DNA of 64,000 nucleotides from Thermopetrobacter sp. TC1 (GCF_000746275.1 NZ_KN050830.1:112364-176363); one strand, 5' to 3'; counted from the first letter of the stretch, positions 26,443-35,369 are shown. Numbers and translations: made by a program. Notes: generated from the sequence alone by a model not told the origin.

Positions 26443-28887
26443 TCACATGGCGCTGGGCAACCGTACGGTGACCGTGGTTCCCTCGCCCTCCACGCTTTCG
26501 ATTTCCAGCGTGCCGCCATGCAGCTCCACCAGCGAGCGCGAAATGGCCAGCCCCAGGCCCGAACCGCCCTTGGCCCGGGAATACTGATTCGCCGCCTGCA
26601 CGAAGGGCTGGCCGAGCTTGTCCAGATATTCCGACGGAATGCCGCTGCCGGTATCGCTTACTTCAAAGCAGATGGTGCGGTCTTCCTTCCAGGCTTTCAG
26701 GCGCACTTCGCCCGCATCGGTGAACTTGATGGCGTTGGAGAGCAGATTGAGCACCACCTGCTTGATCTTGAGCGGATCGACCACCGCCGGCAGCGATGCC
26801 GGCGCTTCCACTTCAAGCGCCAGCCCCTTGCCGCTGGCCTCGTTCTGCATCAGCTGCGCACACTCGCGCAGGATATCGGCCACGTCCGCCTGGCGCACCT
26901 CCAGCTTCACCTTGCCGGCCTCGATGCGCGACATCTGCAGGATATCCTCGATCAGCTCGAACATGTGCTGGGCCGACTTGTGAATGTCCGCCACGTATTC
27001 CTTGTATTTCTCCTGCAGCGGCCCGAAGGTCTCCATCAGCATCATCTCGGCAAAGCCGATGATCGGATTGAGCGGCGTGCGCAATTCGTGGCTCATGCTG
27101 GCCAGGAATTCCGACTTGGCGCGCGAGGCCGCCTCCGCCCGTTCCTTCTCGCTGATGTACTTGTGCACCAGTTCGATGAGGCGGTGCCGCTTCTGCTCCA
27201 GCTCCAGCCGCGAGCGCTCCAGCGCCTCCACGGTGGCGCGCAGCTCCGCTTCCGAGCGTTCCAGCCGCTCCTGCTGGCGCTTCAGCTCGGTGATGTCGGT
27301 GCCGACGGAGACAAAGCCACGGTCGCGGATGCGCCGCTCGTTGATCTGCAACCAACGCCCGTCATCCAGCTGCACTTCCGCCACCACCTCCTCGCCGTTT
27401 TCATCCACGTGAATGGACTGGCGCTTCTTCACCCGCGGCTTTTTCGCCGCCTTCATCACCTCCTCATAGGGCGTGCCTGGCACGCACACAGACGCCGGCA
27501 GCGAATGAAACTGCTGATATTTGGAATTGCACATGACCAGGCGGCTGTCGGCATCCCACAACACAAAGGATTCGGAGATGGCCTCAATCGCCTCACGCAG
27601 CCTGTGCTCCGCTTCCTTGGAGGCCCTGGCTGCCCGCTTCTGATCGGTGATGTCAATGGCAATGCCCACAAGACGCGGCGTGCCGTCCGCCGGATCATGC
27701 ACCAGGGCCCCGCGCGCCCGAAGCCAGATCCAGTGTCCCTTGGCGTCCTGCAGCCTGAATTCGTGATCGAAGCTGGTGCTGCCGCTGCGCAGCAGATTTT
27801 CAGCCAGCTCAGCGATGGGCGCCTCCTCGGGATGCTGGCGGCTGGCGATCTCGCCATAGGAGAGATATTCCCCGCTCTGCGGCAGGCCGAGCATGGCGTA
27901 CATGGAGCGCGACCAGAAGATGCGGCCCCGCGCCAGATCCCAGTCCCACAGGCCGCAGCGCCCGTGATCCAGCGCCGCATCCAGCCGCGCCGTGGCCGAG
28001 GCCAGCGCCGCCTCTCCCGCCCGTGCCCGGTCGGCATACCAGTTCATGGCCAGCATCAGCGTGATCAGCGCAATGCCGGCCAGACCGAAGGGCACGCCCA
28101 GGGCCCAGGCCGTGCGCCGCCAGTCGGCCAGGGCCGCATCCACCGGCTGAATGACCACAAGCCGCCCCTGCCAGGGCGGCACCTCCGCCGCCGCCACGAT
28201 CAGGGCCCGCCCCTCGGGCAAGGCCACGGTTTTCGCCTTGGGCGTCATCGCATCGTGCGTGCCGCTTTTCTTCGTGAAGGACGCGGCCGCAAAGCCTGCG
28301 GTGCCGCCTGTGGCCTGTGCATCCTGAGCAAGCAGGACCTGCGCCAGCTTCCGCTGCCCGGCGGGCACGCTGGCCAGAATGCGCGCATGCGCATCGATCA
28401 ACGCGAAGATACGGCCCTGAGCGAGCGCGTCTTTCGACAGTGCCACCTGCAGGTCAATGTCGGTGGGCATGCGCCAGGTGTCGCTCTTGCCGCCGATGAT
28501 GTCCTTCAGCTTCAGCGCCGCGATCTGCAGGTGATGGTTGGTTCTTTCCGTGGCGGCGGAAATCGTTGCATTGCGCAGGGTGTAAAGATGCACGGCAAGG
28601 CCGGTGAACAGAAGCGTCACGAACAGAAGCGTGACGGCATTGAGCGCAAGGCGCACATGCCGCTGATCCAGCACGGCCAGCAGCCGCCGCACGGCTTGGC
28701 TGCCCTGGCCGGCATGATCCCGGACGAAGAGTGTTTCCAGGCCGCCTTTCGGCACCGTCTTGCCCCCTGTCGTGACCGGCTCGCCGATACAGGCGCCCTG
28801 AAGATCGGCAGACGCAAGCAGGGCAGAGGCCCTCGTCCGGCCGCTGGGGCCGGTGCCGGACCTGTCTGACCCATGGCCTGATGACAT
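26443..28887 (-). CDS. membrane PAS histidine kinase of the PleC/PdhS type
   Basis: The product has 814 residues: membrane helix at about 79-101, a periplasmic domain to about 255, a second helix (about 255-278), a PAS domain (GLWDWDLARGRIFWS), a PAS_7-like domain (AISESFVLWDADSRLVMCN), a coiled coil, the phospho-accepting His in FLASMSHELRTPLNPIIGF (about 600), then N (LLSNAIKFTDAGEV), G1 (VSDTGSGIPSEYL) and G2 (GSGLGLAISRSLVELHGG) boxes. The His region with FGPLQEKYKEYVADIHKSAQHM is typical of PleC, DivJ and PdhS, which set the phosphorylation of DivK. No receiver domain is present. Which of these it is cannot be settled here. Confidence 0.85.
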   Translation of the reverse strand: MSSGHGSDRSGTGPSGRTRASALLASADLQGACIGEPVTTGGKTVPKGGLETLFVRDHAGQGSQAVRRLLAVLDQRHVRLALNAVTLLFVTLLFTGLAVHLYTLRNATISAATERTNHHLQIAALKLKDIIGGKSDTWRMPTDIDLQVALSKDALAQGRIFALIDAHARILASVPAGQRKLAQVLLAQDAQATGGTAGFAAASFTKKSGTHDAMTPKAKTVALPEGRALIVAAAEVPPWQGRLVVIQPVDAALADWRRTAWALGVPFGLAGIALITLMLAMNWYADRARAGEAALASATARLDAALDHGRCGLWDWDLARGRIFWSRSMYAMLGLPQSGEYLSYGEIASRQHPEEAPIAELAENLLRSGSTSFDHEFRLQDAKGHWIWLRARGALVHDPADGTPRLVGIAIDITDQKRAARASKEAEHRLREAIEAISESFVLWDADSRLVMCNSKYQQFHSLPASVCVPGTPYEEVMKAAKKPRVKKRQSIHVDENGEEVVAEVQLDDGRWLQINERRIRDRGFVSVGTDITELKRQQERLERSEAELRATVEALERSRLELEQKRHRLIELVHKYISEKERAEAASRAKSEFLASMSHELRTPLNPIIGFAEMMLMETFGPLQEKYKEYVADIHKSAQHMFELIEDILQMSRIEAGKVKLEVRQADVADILRECAQLMQNEASGKGLALEVEAPASLPAVVDPLKIKQVVLNLLSNAIKFTDAGEVRLKAWKEDRTICFEVSDTGSGIPSEYLDKLGQPFVQAANQYSRAKGGSGLGLAISRSLVELHGGTLEIESVEGEGTTVTVRLPSAM

Positions 28888-29260
28888 GCGTCTGCCCCGT
28901 TACGCCCCCGTTATCCCCGTTCGCATTTGCGAGCCCAAGCAAGCTTCATTGATTCAAAGCCTTGGCCGCATGTCCAGAGCGCATGCCATCACCCCGCGCA
29001 ACCCCCGCAGGGATTCGCATCGAATCGGCTGCGTAACGGTTGCGCATCCGAAACGATGTTGCAGAATTCTGACAGTTCCTTATTCGTTCCAATCACCAAA
29101 AACCGATTGATGACGCAGTGGGGGAATGGGCGAAAACCCAACTCACGCCTTCCCTTGCAACAAGGAATAAGATGATTGTTAAAGCATTGAATCTAAAAAT
29201 AAAACATCAGAAACCCAGTTGCCCTTGATATTCTTTTCACCCATGAAGCACCACTTTACC

Positions 29261-29372
29261 CCCTCCCCCTGGTAGGGGGAGGGACGGGGAGGGGGTCGGG
29301 CAACTTGACTCTGCGCTTGCGGCCCGACCCCCTCCCGGCGCTTCGCGCCGACCTCCCCCTATCAGGGGGAGG
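29261..29372. repeat. A-type palindromic repeat, full length
   Basis: Bounded by CCCTCCCCCT and AGGGGGAGG, this copy has the same 112-bp length as the one at 1529-1640 but is in the opposite orientation. It separates the two diverged 100-bp segments at 29109 and 29433. Confidence 0.7.
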
Positions 29373-29529
29373 ATTGAGACCATGCATCCTTCAGGCCAGC
29401 CCTCCTTAAAAACAACCAAAACAAGATAAGGCCGATGACGCAGTGGGGGAGTTTGCGAAAACCCAACTCACGCCTTCCCTTGCAACAAAAGATGAGATAG
29501 CTATTAAGACATTGATTTTGCAGAATAAA

Positions 29530-30066
29530 ACGTCATTGCCGGGCCTTTTCCCGGCAATCCAGGGCCATGGACGATGCAGTTTTGGTGGGCGATGGCACCC
29601 GCCAGAAGGATTGATTTGTGTCGTATAGATATAAAATGCCGGAACGGGATTGTATCCCGTTCCGGAACATTTTGGCGGGGTTGTAAACCCCGCCTAAGGC
29701 ATGAATGGTGGGGTAATATACCCCGCCGAAACGTTCCGGAAGGATGTACAACATCCTTCCGGCGATAAGTCTTAAACTTGGAAGAACCGTTCCTGACTGC
29801 CATCACCACATGCTTAAACCGCCCCTGGATACCCGGGACAAACCCGGGTATGACGTAAGTAGTTGATACTCAATACAAAAATAACAACCTTCCAAGTTTG
29901 GGCAAGGGTGGGAAAGAATGCCTAGATAAAGGCATCTGCGTAGCATGTGACTAATCACGCTCTTCGCAGCGAAAATCATTCGCAACACACAAAGCAATTT
30001 AGTTGGACACGACTGGGCTGATCTACGGGGTGACGAGAAAGATGGTACCGTTGTGTCGTATAGTGT
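29530..30066 (+). repeat. composite B-F repeat with D insertion and C fragment
   Basis: B (CATTGCCGGGCC to GGCAATCCAGGGCCATGG) is followed by the linker, the D element, and F (CCCCTGGATACCCGGGACAA, CCCGGGTATGACGTAAG). The F tail runs to about 30005 and is followed by the right end of a C element ending GTGTCGTATAGTGTG near 30066. Confidence 0.7.
29638..29763. repeat. D-type hairpin repeat, full 126-bp form
   Basis: Four hairpins in a row: GCCGGAACGGGAT/ATCCCGTTCCGG; GGCGGGGTTGT/AAACCCCGCC; GGCGGGGTATATTACCCC-type stem in the middle (GTGGGGTAATATACCCCGCC); and CCGGAAGGATGT/ACATCCTTCCGGC. The copy at 53378-53503 has the same length, reversed. Confidence 0.8.
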
Positions 30067-30086
30067 GCCCTGCCATTCCTGCCTAA

Positions 30087-30143
30087 GGCGGGTTTTTCAA
30101 CCCCGCCGAAGCCTCCCGGAAGGATATGAATATCCATCCGGCG
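30087..30143. repeat. D-type hairpin repeat, partial
   Basis: GGCGGGTTTTTCAACCCCGCC and CCCGGAAGGATATGAATATCC form the right half of a D element with several substitutions. It ends about 55 bp before the stop of the CoA-binding protein gene. Confidence 0.65.
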
Positions 30144-30197
30144 GTGAGCGATGGCATTCGCCCGCAAAAAGGCCCTAAGCCATATGCCACGTGAATC

Positions 30198-30680
30198 TCA
30201 GCCGAAGAGCCGGGCGTATTCGATTTTCGGGCAGCGGTTCATGATCACGGTCAGGCCCGCCGCGCGGGCGCGCTCTGCCGCCTCTTCGTTGATCACGCCG
30301 ATCTGCATCCAGATCACCTTCGGCCGGGGAACAAGCGAAAGCGCCTCATCCACCACCTTTCCCGCCGCCGCGCTGTTGCGGAAGATGTCCACCATGTCCA
30401 CCGGCTCAGGGATCTCCGCCAGCCGGGCGAACACCGGCGCGCCGAGCAGTTCGCCCCCCGCCAGTCCGGGATTGACCGGAAAGACCAGATAACCCTTTTC
30501 CTGCAGGAAGTGCTGCACCATGTGCGCCGGCCGCTCCGGTTTCGCCGAGGCGCCCACCAGGGCAATCGTGCGCACGCTGTTCAGAACGTGGCGCAGTGTT
30601 GCGTCATTCACCTGAGCATCCGGTCCATTCATCCCATCCGGCCCATCCGCCGCCATGCATCCCATCCGTTTTTCCCGCAA
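30198..30680 (-). CDS. CoA-binding (YccU-like) protein
   Basis: The product has up to 160 residues of the small Rossmann-fold CoA-binding family (VRTIALVGASAKPERPAHMVQHFLQEKGY, VFPVNPGL, VDMVDIFRN, IWMQIGVINEEAA, GLTVIMNRCPKIEY). The biochemical role of the family is not established. The N-terminal 25 residues come from a CATCC-rich stretch (MAADGPDGMNGPDAQ), so the true start may be an internal Met at residue 9 or 17. It follows the enoyl-CoA hydratase gene by 35 bp on the same strand and may be co-transcribed. Confidence 0.82.
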   Translation of the reverse strand: MREKRMGCMAADGPDGMNGPDAQVNDATLRHVLNSVRTIALVGASAKPERPAHMVQHFLQEKGYLVFPVNPGLAGGELLGAPVFARLAEIPEPVDMVDIFRNSAAAGKVVDEALSLVPRPKVIWMQIGVINEEAAERARAAGLTVIMNRCPKIEYARLFG

Positions 30681-30715
30681 ATACCGCTAAGAAGATCCCT
30701 CGCGCACCGGGCGCA

Positions 30716-31543
30716 TCAGGCATCACGCCATTCAGGCTTGCGTTTCTCAACAAAGGCGCAGATCCCTTCCACCGCGTCCTGCAGCATCAGGTTTTCCACG
30801 ATGACACCGCGCGTATAGGCATAGGCATCCTCAAGCGACATCTCCAGCTGACGGTAGAAGGCATGCTTGCCCAGCGCCACCACTTTCGCCGACTGCGCGG
30901 CAATGCGACGGGCCAGGGCCAGCGTCTCTTCCCTGAGGTTCTCCGGCGCCACCACATGATTGACAAGCCCCGCCCTTTCGGCCTCCGCCGCCGGCATCAG
31001 CCGGCCCGTCACCAAAAGCTCCAGCGCCTTCTTGCGGCCGATGTCGCGGGAAAGCGGCACCATGGGCGTTGAGCAGAACAGCCCGGCGTTGATGCCGTTC
31101 ACGCCAAAGCGCGCCGTCTCCGCCGCCAGCACGATGTCGCAGCTGGCCACGAGCTGCGCTCCGGCCGCCGCCGCCACGCCCTGCACCTCGGCGATGATGA
31201 TCTTCGGCCCTGCGCGCATGGCCTCCATCATCTCCGTGCAGCGGTCGAACAGGCGGATGAAAAAGGCCTTGCCGCCATCGGCATCGGCGCGATGGGCATG
31301 GATCTCCTTCAGATCATGACCGGCGCAGAACCCCTTGCCCCGCGCCGCCAGCACGATTGCGCGCACGCTGTTATCGGCAAAGGCCTGAGAGAAGGCATCA
31401 TCCAGGGCCTCAATCATCGCCAGGGACAGCGCATTGTAACGCTCAGGCGCATTGAGGATCAGCCGCCGAATGCCGCCCTCCACATCCTCGCTGACAACGA
31501 GCGCCTCATCCCCTGCCGGGGCCTTTTCCGTCCGTTCGCTCAT
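30716..31543 (-). CDS. enoyl-CoA hydratase/isomerase family protein
   Basis: The product has 275 residues of the crotonase fold. Motifs are LNAPERYNALSLAMIEALDDAF, ARGKGFCAGHDLKEI (oxyanion hole, about 70), EVQGVAAAAGAQLVASCDIVLA (second oxyanion segment, about 118) and the C-terminal helices. Usual catalytic Glu positions are replaced in part (FGVNGINAGLFCSTPMVPLSR), so the exact reaction is uncertain; acyl-CoA hydration, isomerisation or hydrolysis are possible. It resembles proteins annotated as enoyl-CoA hydratase domain-containing (ECHDC3-like). The neighbouring gene encodes a CoA-binding protein. Confidence 0.85.
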   Translation of the reverse strand: MSERTEKAPAGDEALVVSEDVEGGIRRLILNAPERYNALSLAMIEALDDAFSQAFADNSVRAIVLAARGKGFCAGHDLKEIHAHRADADGGKAFFIRLFDRCTEMMEAMRAGPKIIIAEVQGVAAAAGAQLVASCDIVLAAETARFGVNGINAGLFCSTPMVPLSRDIGRKKALELLVTGRLMPAAEAERAGLVNHVVAPENLREETLALARRIAAQSAKVVALGKHAFYRQLEMSLEDAYAYTRGVIVENLMLQDAVEGICAFVEKRKPEWRDA

Positions 31544-31692
31544 GACCTGATCCTCCTCCCTCCCTCACGGCAAACCGCCGCCCGGACCACAGCCCATGAA
31601 ACACGCATCCAATGCCCTTGCGGCCACACATTACCTGCGCACCCCGCACCAATCATCGTCCATGGGGCCTCAGCGCATGTGTGCCGTGACAA

Positions 31693-32586
31693 TCATTCCG
31701 GCGCGGGCTGGTGTGCGTCTGCTGCGCCTTCGCCTTCGGCCTCGTCAGCATCGAGCAGCTTCAGTTTCTCAGCATAGACCGGATCGGCCATGAGCGCCTT
31801 TACGACTTTCCGGTTGTTCGGCGAGGGAACGAGCACCTTGAGCATCCGCACCAGCTCCTTCTTGCGCTCTGGCGGAAAGTGCGCGTTGTTCTCAACCGCG
31901 CGGATCTGCTGCAGGATGGGCTCGTCACTTCCTGCCAGAACCGAGGAATAGGCAAATCCCAGGTTCATGATCACCAGGTTCCACTCCGCCACGTCCTTGA
32001 AACCGAAGCGGCGGATTTCTTCCTGCATTTTGCGCCCGGCCTCGGTCTTGTCGGCGAATTCCTGCAAGGTTGGATATTCCTCGATACCCTCGTCATACTT
32101 GCCGTAAACAGCCGCCAGGGCATCCAGCGCCTTCTTGGCCTTCTCCACATCGAGCTCCACCGCCGCGATGTTGGGAATATCCTCGCGGATCATCCGTTCA
32201 AGCTCGATGGCCTCCTCCAAAGAGCCAGGCGCCGGGCCAACGTTCATCTCCGGCCCTTCAAGCTCCTCCGGCGGCGGCAGGGCCGGGCCGCTCTCAGGCA
32301 TTGGCCCGCCGGGAAGATCCTCGCCCGCCGGCGTATCCGGCACCAGTGGCGCAAGCCTGCCCTTGCCGCCCATGCCCTCCTGTGAACCGCCCTCGTCGAT
32401 GATGCGGTCCTGATCCTTCATCGGGCGCGGCGCCGCTGCGGCCTGATGCAGCCCGCCCGGGCTTAAGGCGAACACGGCACACGCCAGGCCAAGGGCCATC
32501 ACGCTTCCCGCCCGGGCACAAGCCCGCCCGCGTCGAGCCGGCGTGATCGCCTGCCGTTTCCTCCCGTTCTTCCAGCGCTTTCTCAT
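31693..32586 (-). CDS. exported protein of unknown function
   Basis: The product has about 297 residues from the ATG at 32586: a very basic N-terminus, a signal-type hydrophobic segment (VMALGLACAVFALSPGGLHQ, cleavage near AAAAP at about 52), a Pro/Gly/Glu-rich linker to about 115, then an acidic all-helical domain (LEEAIELERMIREDIPNIAAVEL, YGKYDEGIEEYPTLQEFAD, FGFKDVAEWNLVIMNLGFAY, PPERKKELVRMLKVLVPS). I do not recognise the family. The strong signal peptide points to the periplasm. The gene is flanked by repeat DNA on its 5' side and the hydratase gene 150 bp downstream. Confidence 0.7.
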   Translation of the reverse strand: MRKRWKNGRKRQAITPARRGRACARAGSVMALGLACAVFALSPGGLHQAAAAPRPMKDQDRIIDEGGSQEGMGGKGRLAPLVPDTPAGEDLPGGPMPESGPALPPPEELEGPEMNVGPAPGSLEEAIELERMIREDIPNIAAVELDVEKAKKALDALAAVYGKYDEGIEEYPTLQEFADKTEAGRKMQEEIRRFGFKDVAEWNLVIMNLGFAYSSVLAGSDEPILQQIRAVENNAHFPPERKKELVRMLKVLVPSPNNRKVVKALMADPVYAEKLKLLDADEAEGEGAADAHQPAPE

Positions 32587-32728
32587 TACGTCTTTCACGC
32601 CCCCGTTTTGCGAACGTCTGTGCAATAGCAATGACGTGCATGGCCTGCAAAGCCGGTGCCGGCCAGTGTAACGCTCCCCCGGGAAGGCGTCCAGAAAGGC
32701 CGGCAGAAGCGCCTAGGTATTATCATAC

Positions 32729-33357
32729 CATACTGCACTCCACTCACCTCGTCATACCGGCGGAAGCCGGTATCTCGGGCAACAAATGCATGAATTTGCG
32801 GCCCGAGACCAAAGGCTTCCGCCCATGCCTGTCCAAAAAATTCAGGAAGTGTGCTGTTGCCGTCAAATCGACCGAGAAAAAAAAGACTTTCCATGAGCTG
32901 GGAGTTTGTTGTTTAACTCATTGATAAACCACAATAAAACGTCATTGCCGGGCCTTGTCCCGGCAATCCAGGGCCAAGAATGATACGGTCTTGGTGGGCA
33001 ATGGCGCCCGCCAGCAGGCTTGATATGTGTCGTATGCTTTTTGATGGGAGGTTCCTCTCGAAGGATAGAGTCCCGAAGAACCAAATTTGACAGCCATCAC
33101 CGCATGCTTAAAACCGCCCCTGGATGCCCGGGACACGCCCGGGCATGACGTAACTAGTTGAACTTTCATAAAAAATATCGCCTCGAAGTTTGGGCAAGGG
33201 TGGAAGCATGCCTGGATAAAGGCATCTGCCTAGCATGTGATTAATTACGCTCTTCATGGCGAAAATTATTCGCAATGCACAGAGTAATTTTTTGGAGACC
33301 AATGGGCTTCCGCCGGGGTAACGAGATAGATGGCAGTGGCGTGTTGTGTCGCGTGAG
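32729..33357 (+). repeat. composite C-E-B-F repeat
   Basis: A degraded C left half (CATACTGCACTCCAC, then CATACCGGCGGAAGCCGG) leads into E (TTCAGGAAGTGTGCTGTTGC, ACTTTCCATGAGCTGGGAG), B (CATTGCCGGGCCTTGTCCCG), the linker without D (TTTTTGATGGGAGGTTCCTC) and F (CCCCTGGATGCCCGGGACAC) to about 33300, then a C right fragment. The E segment here is the unoccupied version of the C1 insertion site. Confidence 0.75.
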
Positions 33358-33423
33358 GTATTATTTTACCGTATCCTTATCCTTCTGATTAAAAAGGACA
33401 AAACGCCATCAACCCATTTTTTC

Positions 33424-33452
33424 TTGACCTTGCCGGTTGCTCGGCATAAAAG
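33424..33452 (+). promoter_or_regulatory. candidate sigma-70-type promoter for rplM-rpsI
   Basis: TTGACC (33424-33429), a 17-bp spacer and TAAAAG (33447-33452) lie about 140 bp before the rplM ATG. The region is clear of repeats, and the operon has no other obvious upstream promoter. Confidence 0.4.
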
Positions 33453-33592
33453 CGCGCCGGACGGGATGCCGCCCGTCGCATGGCTGGAAACGTAAAAAAG
33501 GGGCTGAATGAGGCCTCTTGTCATCCGGTTTTGCGCTTTGAAGACGGCATCATCAAGGGCAGACCTCAACTTCAGAGGACGGAAAAAGACCC

Positions 33593-34063
33593 ATGAAGAC
33601 CTATTCCGCCAAGCCGGGCGAGGTGGAGAAGAAATGGATCCTGATCGATGCCGAGGGCGTCGTTCTGGGTCGTCTCGCCTCCATCATCGCCACGCGCCTC
33701 AGGGGCAAGCACAAGCCCCGGTACACGCCGCATGTCGATTGCGGCGATAACATCATCGTCATCAATGCGGACAAGGTGGTGCTCACCGGCCGCAAGATGC
33801 AGAAGAAGAAGTATTACTGGCACACCGGCTATCCCGGCGGCATCAAGGAGCGCACCGCGGACAAGATGCTTACCGGCAAGCGCCCGGAGCGCGTGCTGGA
33901 GCTGGCGGTGAAGCGCATGCTGCCCAAGGGGCCGCTGGCGCGCAGGCAGCTGAAGAACCTGCGCATCTATGCCGGGCCTGAGCATCCGCATGCGGCGCAG
34001 AAGCCCGAGGTGCTCGATGTCAAGGCGCTCAATCGCAAGAACGTTCTCAGGAGGGCTGGCTGA
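33593..34063 (+). CDS. rplM: 50S ribosomal protein L13
   Basis: The product has 156 residues, an early-assembling large-subunit protein that binds 23S rRNA. Conserved segments are [62 protein letters not shown] and [21 protein letters not shown]. Its TGA overlaps the ATG of rpsI (TGATG), the usual L13-S9 operon. Confidence 0.98.
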   Translation: MKTYSAKPGEVEKKWILIDAEGVVLGRLASIIATRLRGKHKPRYTPHVDCGDNIIVINADKVVLTGRKMQKKKYYWHTGYPGGIKERTADKMLTGKRPERVLELAVKRMLPKGPLARRQLKNLRIYAGPEHPHAAQKPEVLDVKALNRKNVLRRAG

Positions 34064-34554
34064 TGCCTGAGGAAACCACCACGCTTGAAAATCTTGGCGA
34101 GGCGCTGGAGCAGACCGGCGCCGCCCCGCAGGAGGAAGCGGCCCTGCCGGAGCCGGAGATCGACGAGCACGGCCGCGCCTATGCCACCGGCAAGCGCAAG
34201 AACGCCGTCGCCCGTGTCTGGATCAAGCCGGGCTCCGGCCGCATCACCGTCAACGGCAAGGACGTGGAGGAATATTTCGGGCGCGCCACATTGCGCATGA
34301 TCCTGCGTCAGCCGCTGGAGGCGGTGGATCGCGTCGATCAGTACGACGTCATGTGCACGGTCACCGGCGGCGGCCTGTCCGGTCAGGCCGGTGCGGTGCG
34401 TCATGGCATCGCCCGCGCCCTGGTCAAATACGAGCCGGCGCTGCGCCCCACCCTCAAGAAGGGCGGCTTCCTCACCCGCGACGCCCGCGTCGTGGAACGC
34501 AAGAAGTACGGCAAGCGCAAGGCCCGTCGCTCCTTCCAGTTCTCCAAGCGCTAA
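34063..34554 (+). CDS. rpsI: 30S ribosomal protein S9
   Basis: The product has 163 residues. An acidic N-terminal extension of about 40 residues, seen in alphaproteobacteria, precedes the S9 core ([62 protein letters not shown]) ending QFSKR, the basic tail that reaches the P-site tRNA. It is translationally coupled to rplM. Confidence 0.98.
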   Translation: MPEETTTLENLGEALEQTGAAPQEEAALPEPEIDEHGRAYATGKRKNAVARVWIKPGSGRITVNGKDVEEYFGRATLRMILRQPLEAVDRVDQYDVMCTVTGGGLSGQAGAVRHGIARALVKYEPALRPTLKKGGFLTRDARVVERKKYGKRKARRSFQFSKR

Positions 34555-34741
34555 GCGCCTAATCAACCGCCCCGCGTTCCCGCCCAAGCACTCTGCACAT
34601 ATACAATATCGGGTGGTTGGGCGGGGGCGCGGGGCGGTGGGTGGTGCGAAAATTCGCCTCCGGGCGAATTTTCGATTGGACTCTAAGCGGCGCTGGCCAA
34701 AAGAGGCGGCAGCGCCAGCCGCACAGGACAGACGAAAAATC

Positions 34742-34771
34742 GGGGCGGAAGAATGCTCTTCCGCCCCTTTC
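34742..34771 (+). terminator. probable terminator of the rplM-rpsI operon
   Basis: An 11-bp perfect stem GGGGCGGAAGA/TCTTCCGCCCC (34742-34752 and 34757-34767) with a 4-nt loop is followed by TTTCT. It lies about 190 bp beyond rpsI. A separate perfect hairpin at 34647-34674 (CGAAAATTCGCC/GGCGAATTTTCG) precedes it without a T run. Confidence 0.55.
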
Positions 34772-34871
34772 TCATGCCCGCTCCTGAAACGTCTTGGCGG
34801 CGTCATGCGACACACGCGTCGTCATACCGCAGATCAGCCGGTATCTCAGGCCACAATTACTTGAAACCTAA

Positions 34872-34925
34872 CGCCGGAAGGATGTTGTATATCCTTCTGG
34901 AACAGTCCGGTGAGGTTTTCAACCT
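34872..34925. repeat. D-type hairpin repeat, partial and diverged
   Basis: GCCGGAAGGATGT with TATATCCTTCTGG is the end hairpin of D, followed by AACAGTCCGGTGAGGTTTTCAACC in place of the usual central hairpin. Confidence 0.6.
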
Positions 34926-34999
34926 ACAGCATTTGCATAATGATTTGTGTTTAAAAGACAAATAATTTCAAATGGTTAGAAATGCGATCATGCCACACC

Positions 35000-35136
35000 A
35001 CATCACACACCATAAGGTCACCATCTTCCACGTCACCCCGGCGGAAGCCGGGGTCTCGGGCCGCAAACGCATGCGTTTGTGGCTTTAGATACCGGCTTTC
35101 GCCGGTATGACGATTCGGGAATTTTATAATGTGTCT
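35000..35136. repeat. C element, decayed copy
   Basis: The internal palindromes are intact (CCCCGGCGGAAGCCGGGG and ACCGGCTTTCGCCGGT, around CAAACGCATGCGTTTG), but both 15-bp ends are degraded. Orientation is with the GGGG-type stem first. No target duplication is visible. Confidence 0.65.
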
Positions 35137-35369
35137 CAGAATATCCAGCAGGCATATTGCTCAACCTGCTGAATTTATTTGGCATTAAGAAATATTTGAA
35201 TCCCGTAGGGCTTGAACCGGGATCACCGCAATCCGGGGCCACAGGCGAGGCAGTCATGGCAGGCAATCACCCTCGCCAGCAGGGCAACAGCGCCCGCATG
35301 GCCCTTGCAAAAGGATCTCTTAAAAAGACACCGGGCTTGAATGAAATGGCCTTGCTCTTCCTGCCTGCT

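Larger units (their letters stand above)
28888..30197. other. 1.3-kb repeat-rich region
   Basis: The gap lies before the minus-strand kinase and after the minus-strand CoA-binding gene. It holds two diverged copies of a 100-bp segment (29109-29215 and 29433-29530, sharing CGAAAACCCAACTCACGCC), an A repeat (29261-29372), a composite B-F copy (29530-30010) with a full-length D (29638-29763), a C fragment (30020-30066) and a partial D (30087-30143). The part 28890-29100 is unassigned and should hold the kinase promoter. No gene was recognised. Confidence 0.7.
32587..33592. other. 1-kb gap: repeats, then the rplM promoter region
   Basis: From 32729 to about 33357 the gap is a composite repeat (C left part, E, B, linker, F, C right fragment). 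The last 230 bp lead into rplM and hold a candidate promoter at 33424-33452. No gene is visible. Confidence 0.7.
34555..35369. other. 815-bp gap with hairpins and C/D repeat fragments
   Basis: After rpsI there is a perfect 12-bp hairpin (34647-34674), a terminator-like hairpin (34742-34771), a C left fragment (about 34806-34860), a partial D (34872-34925) and a decayed C element (about 35000-35136). The stretch 35140-35369 is unassigned. The helicase gene converges from the other side. Confidence 0.65.

Noticed and set aside
26518-28869. Open frame of 783 codons on the plus strand opposite the PAS histidine kinase
   Set aside because: It is the antisense shadow of a clear kinase gene in GC-rich DNA. 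It has no recognisable domain and is rich in Arg, His and Gln, as such shadows are.
32889-32910. Possible target duplications around the A, M and D elements
   Set aside because: I compared the immediate flanks of A (1529, 29261), M (41064) and D (53378) and found no matching direct repeats. Only C shows them.
35150-35260. tRNA-like stretch with GAACCGGGATC
   Set aside because: No acceptor stem or T-loop can be formed, and the sequence is not cloverleaf-like.
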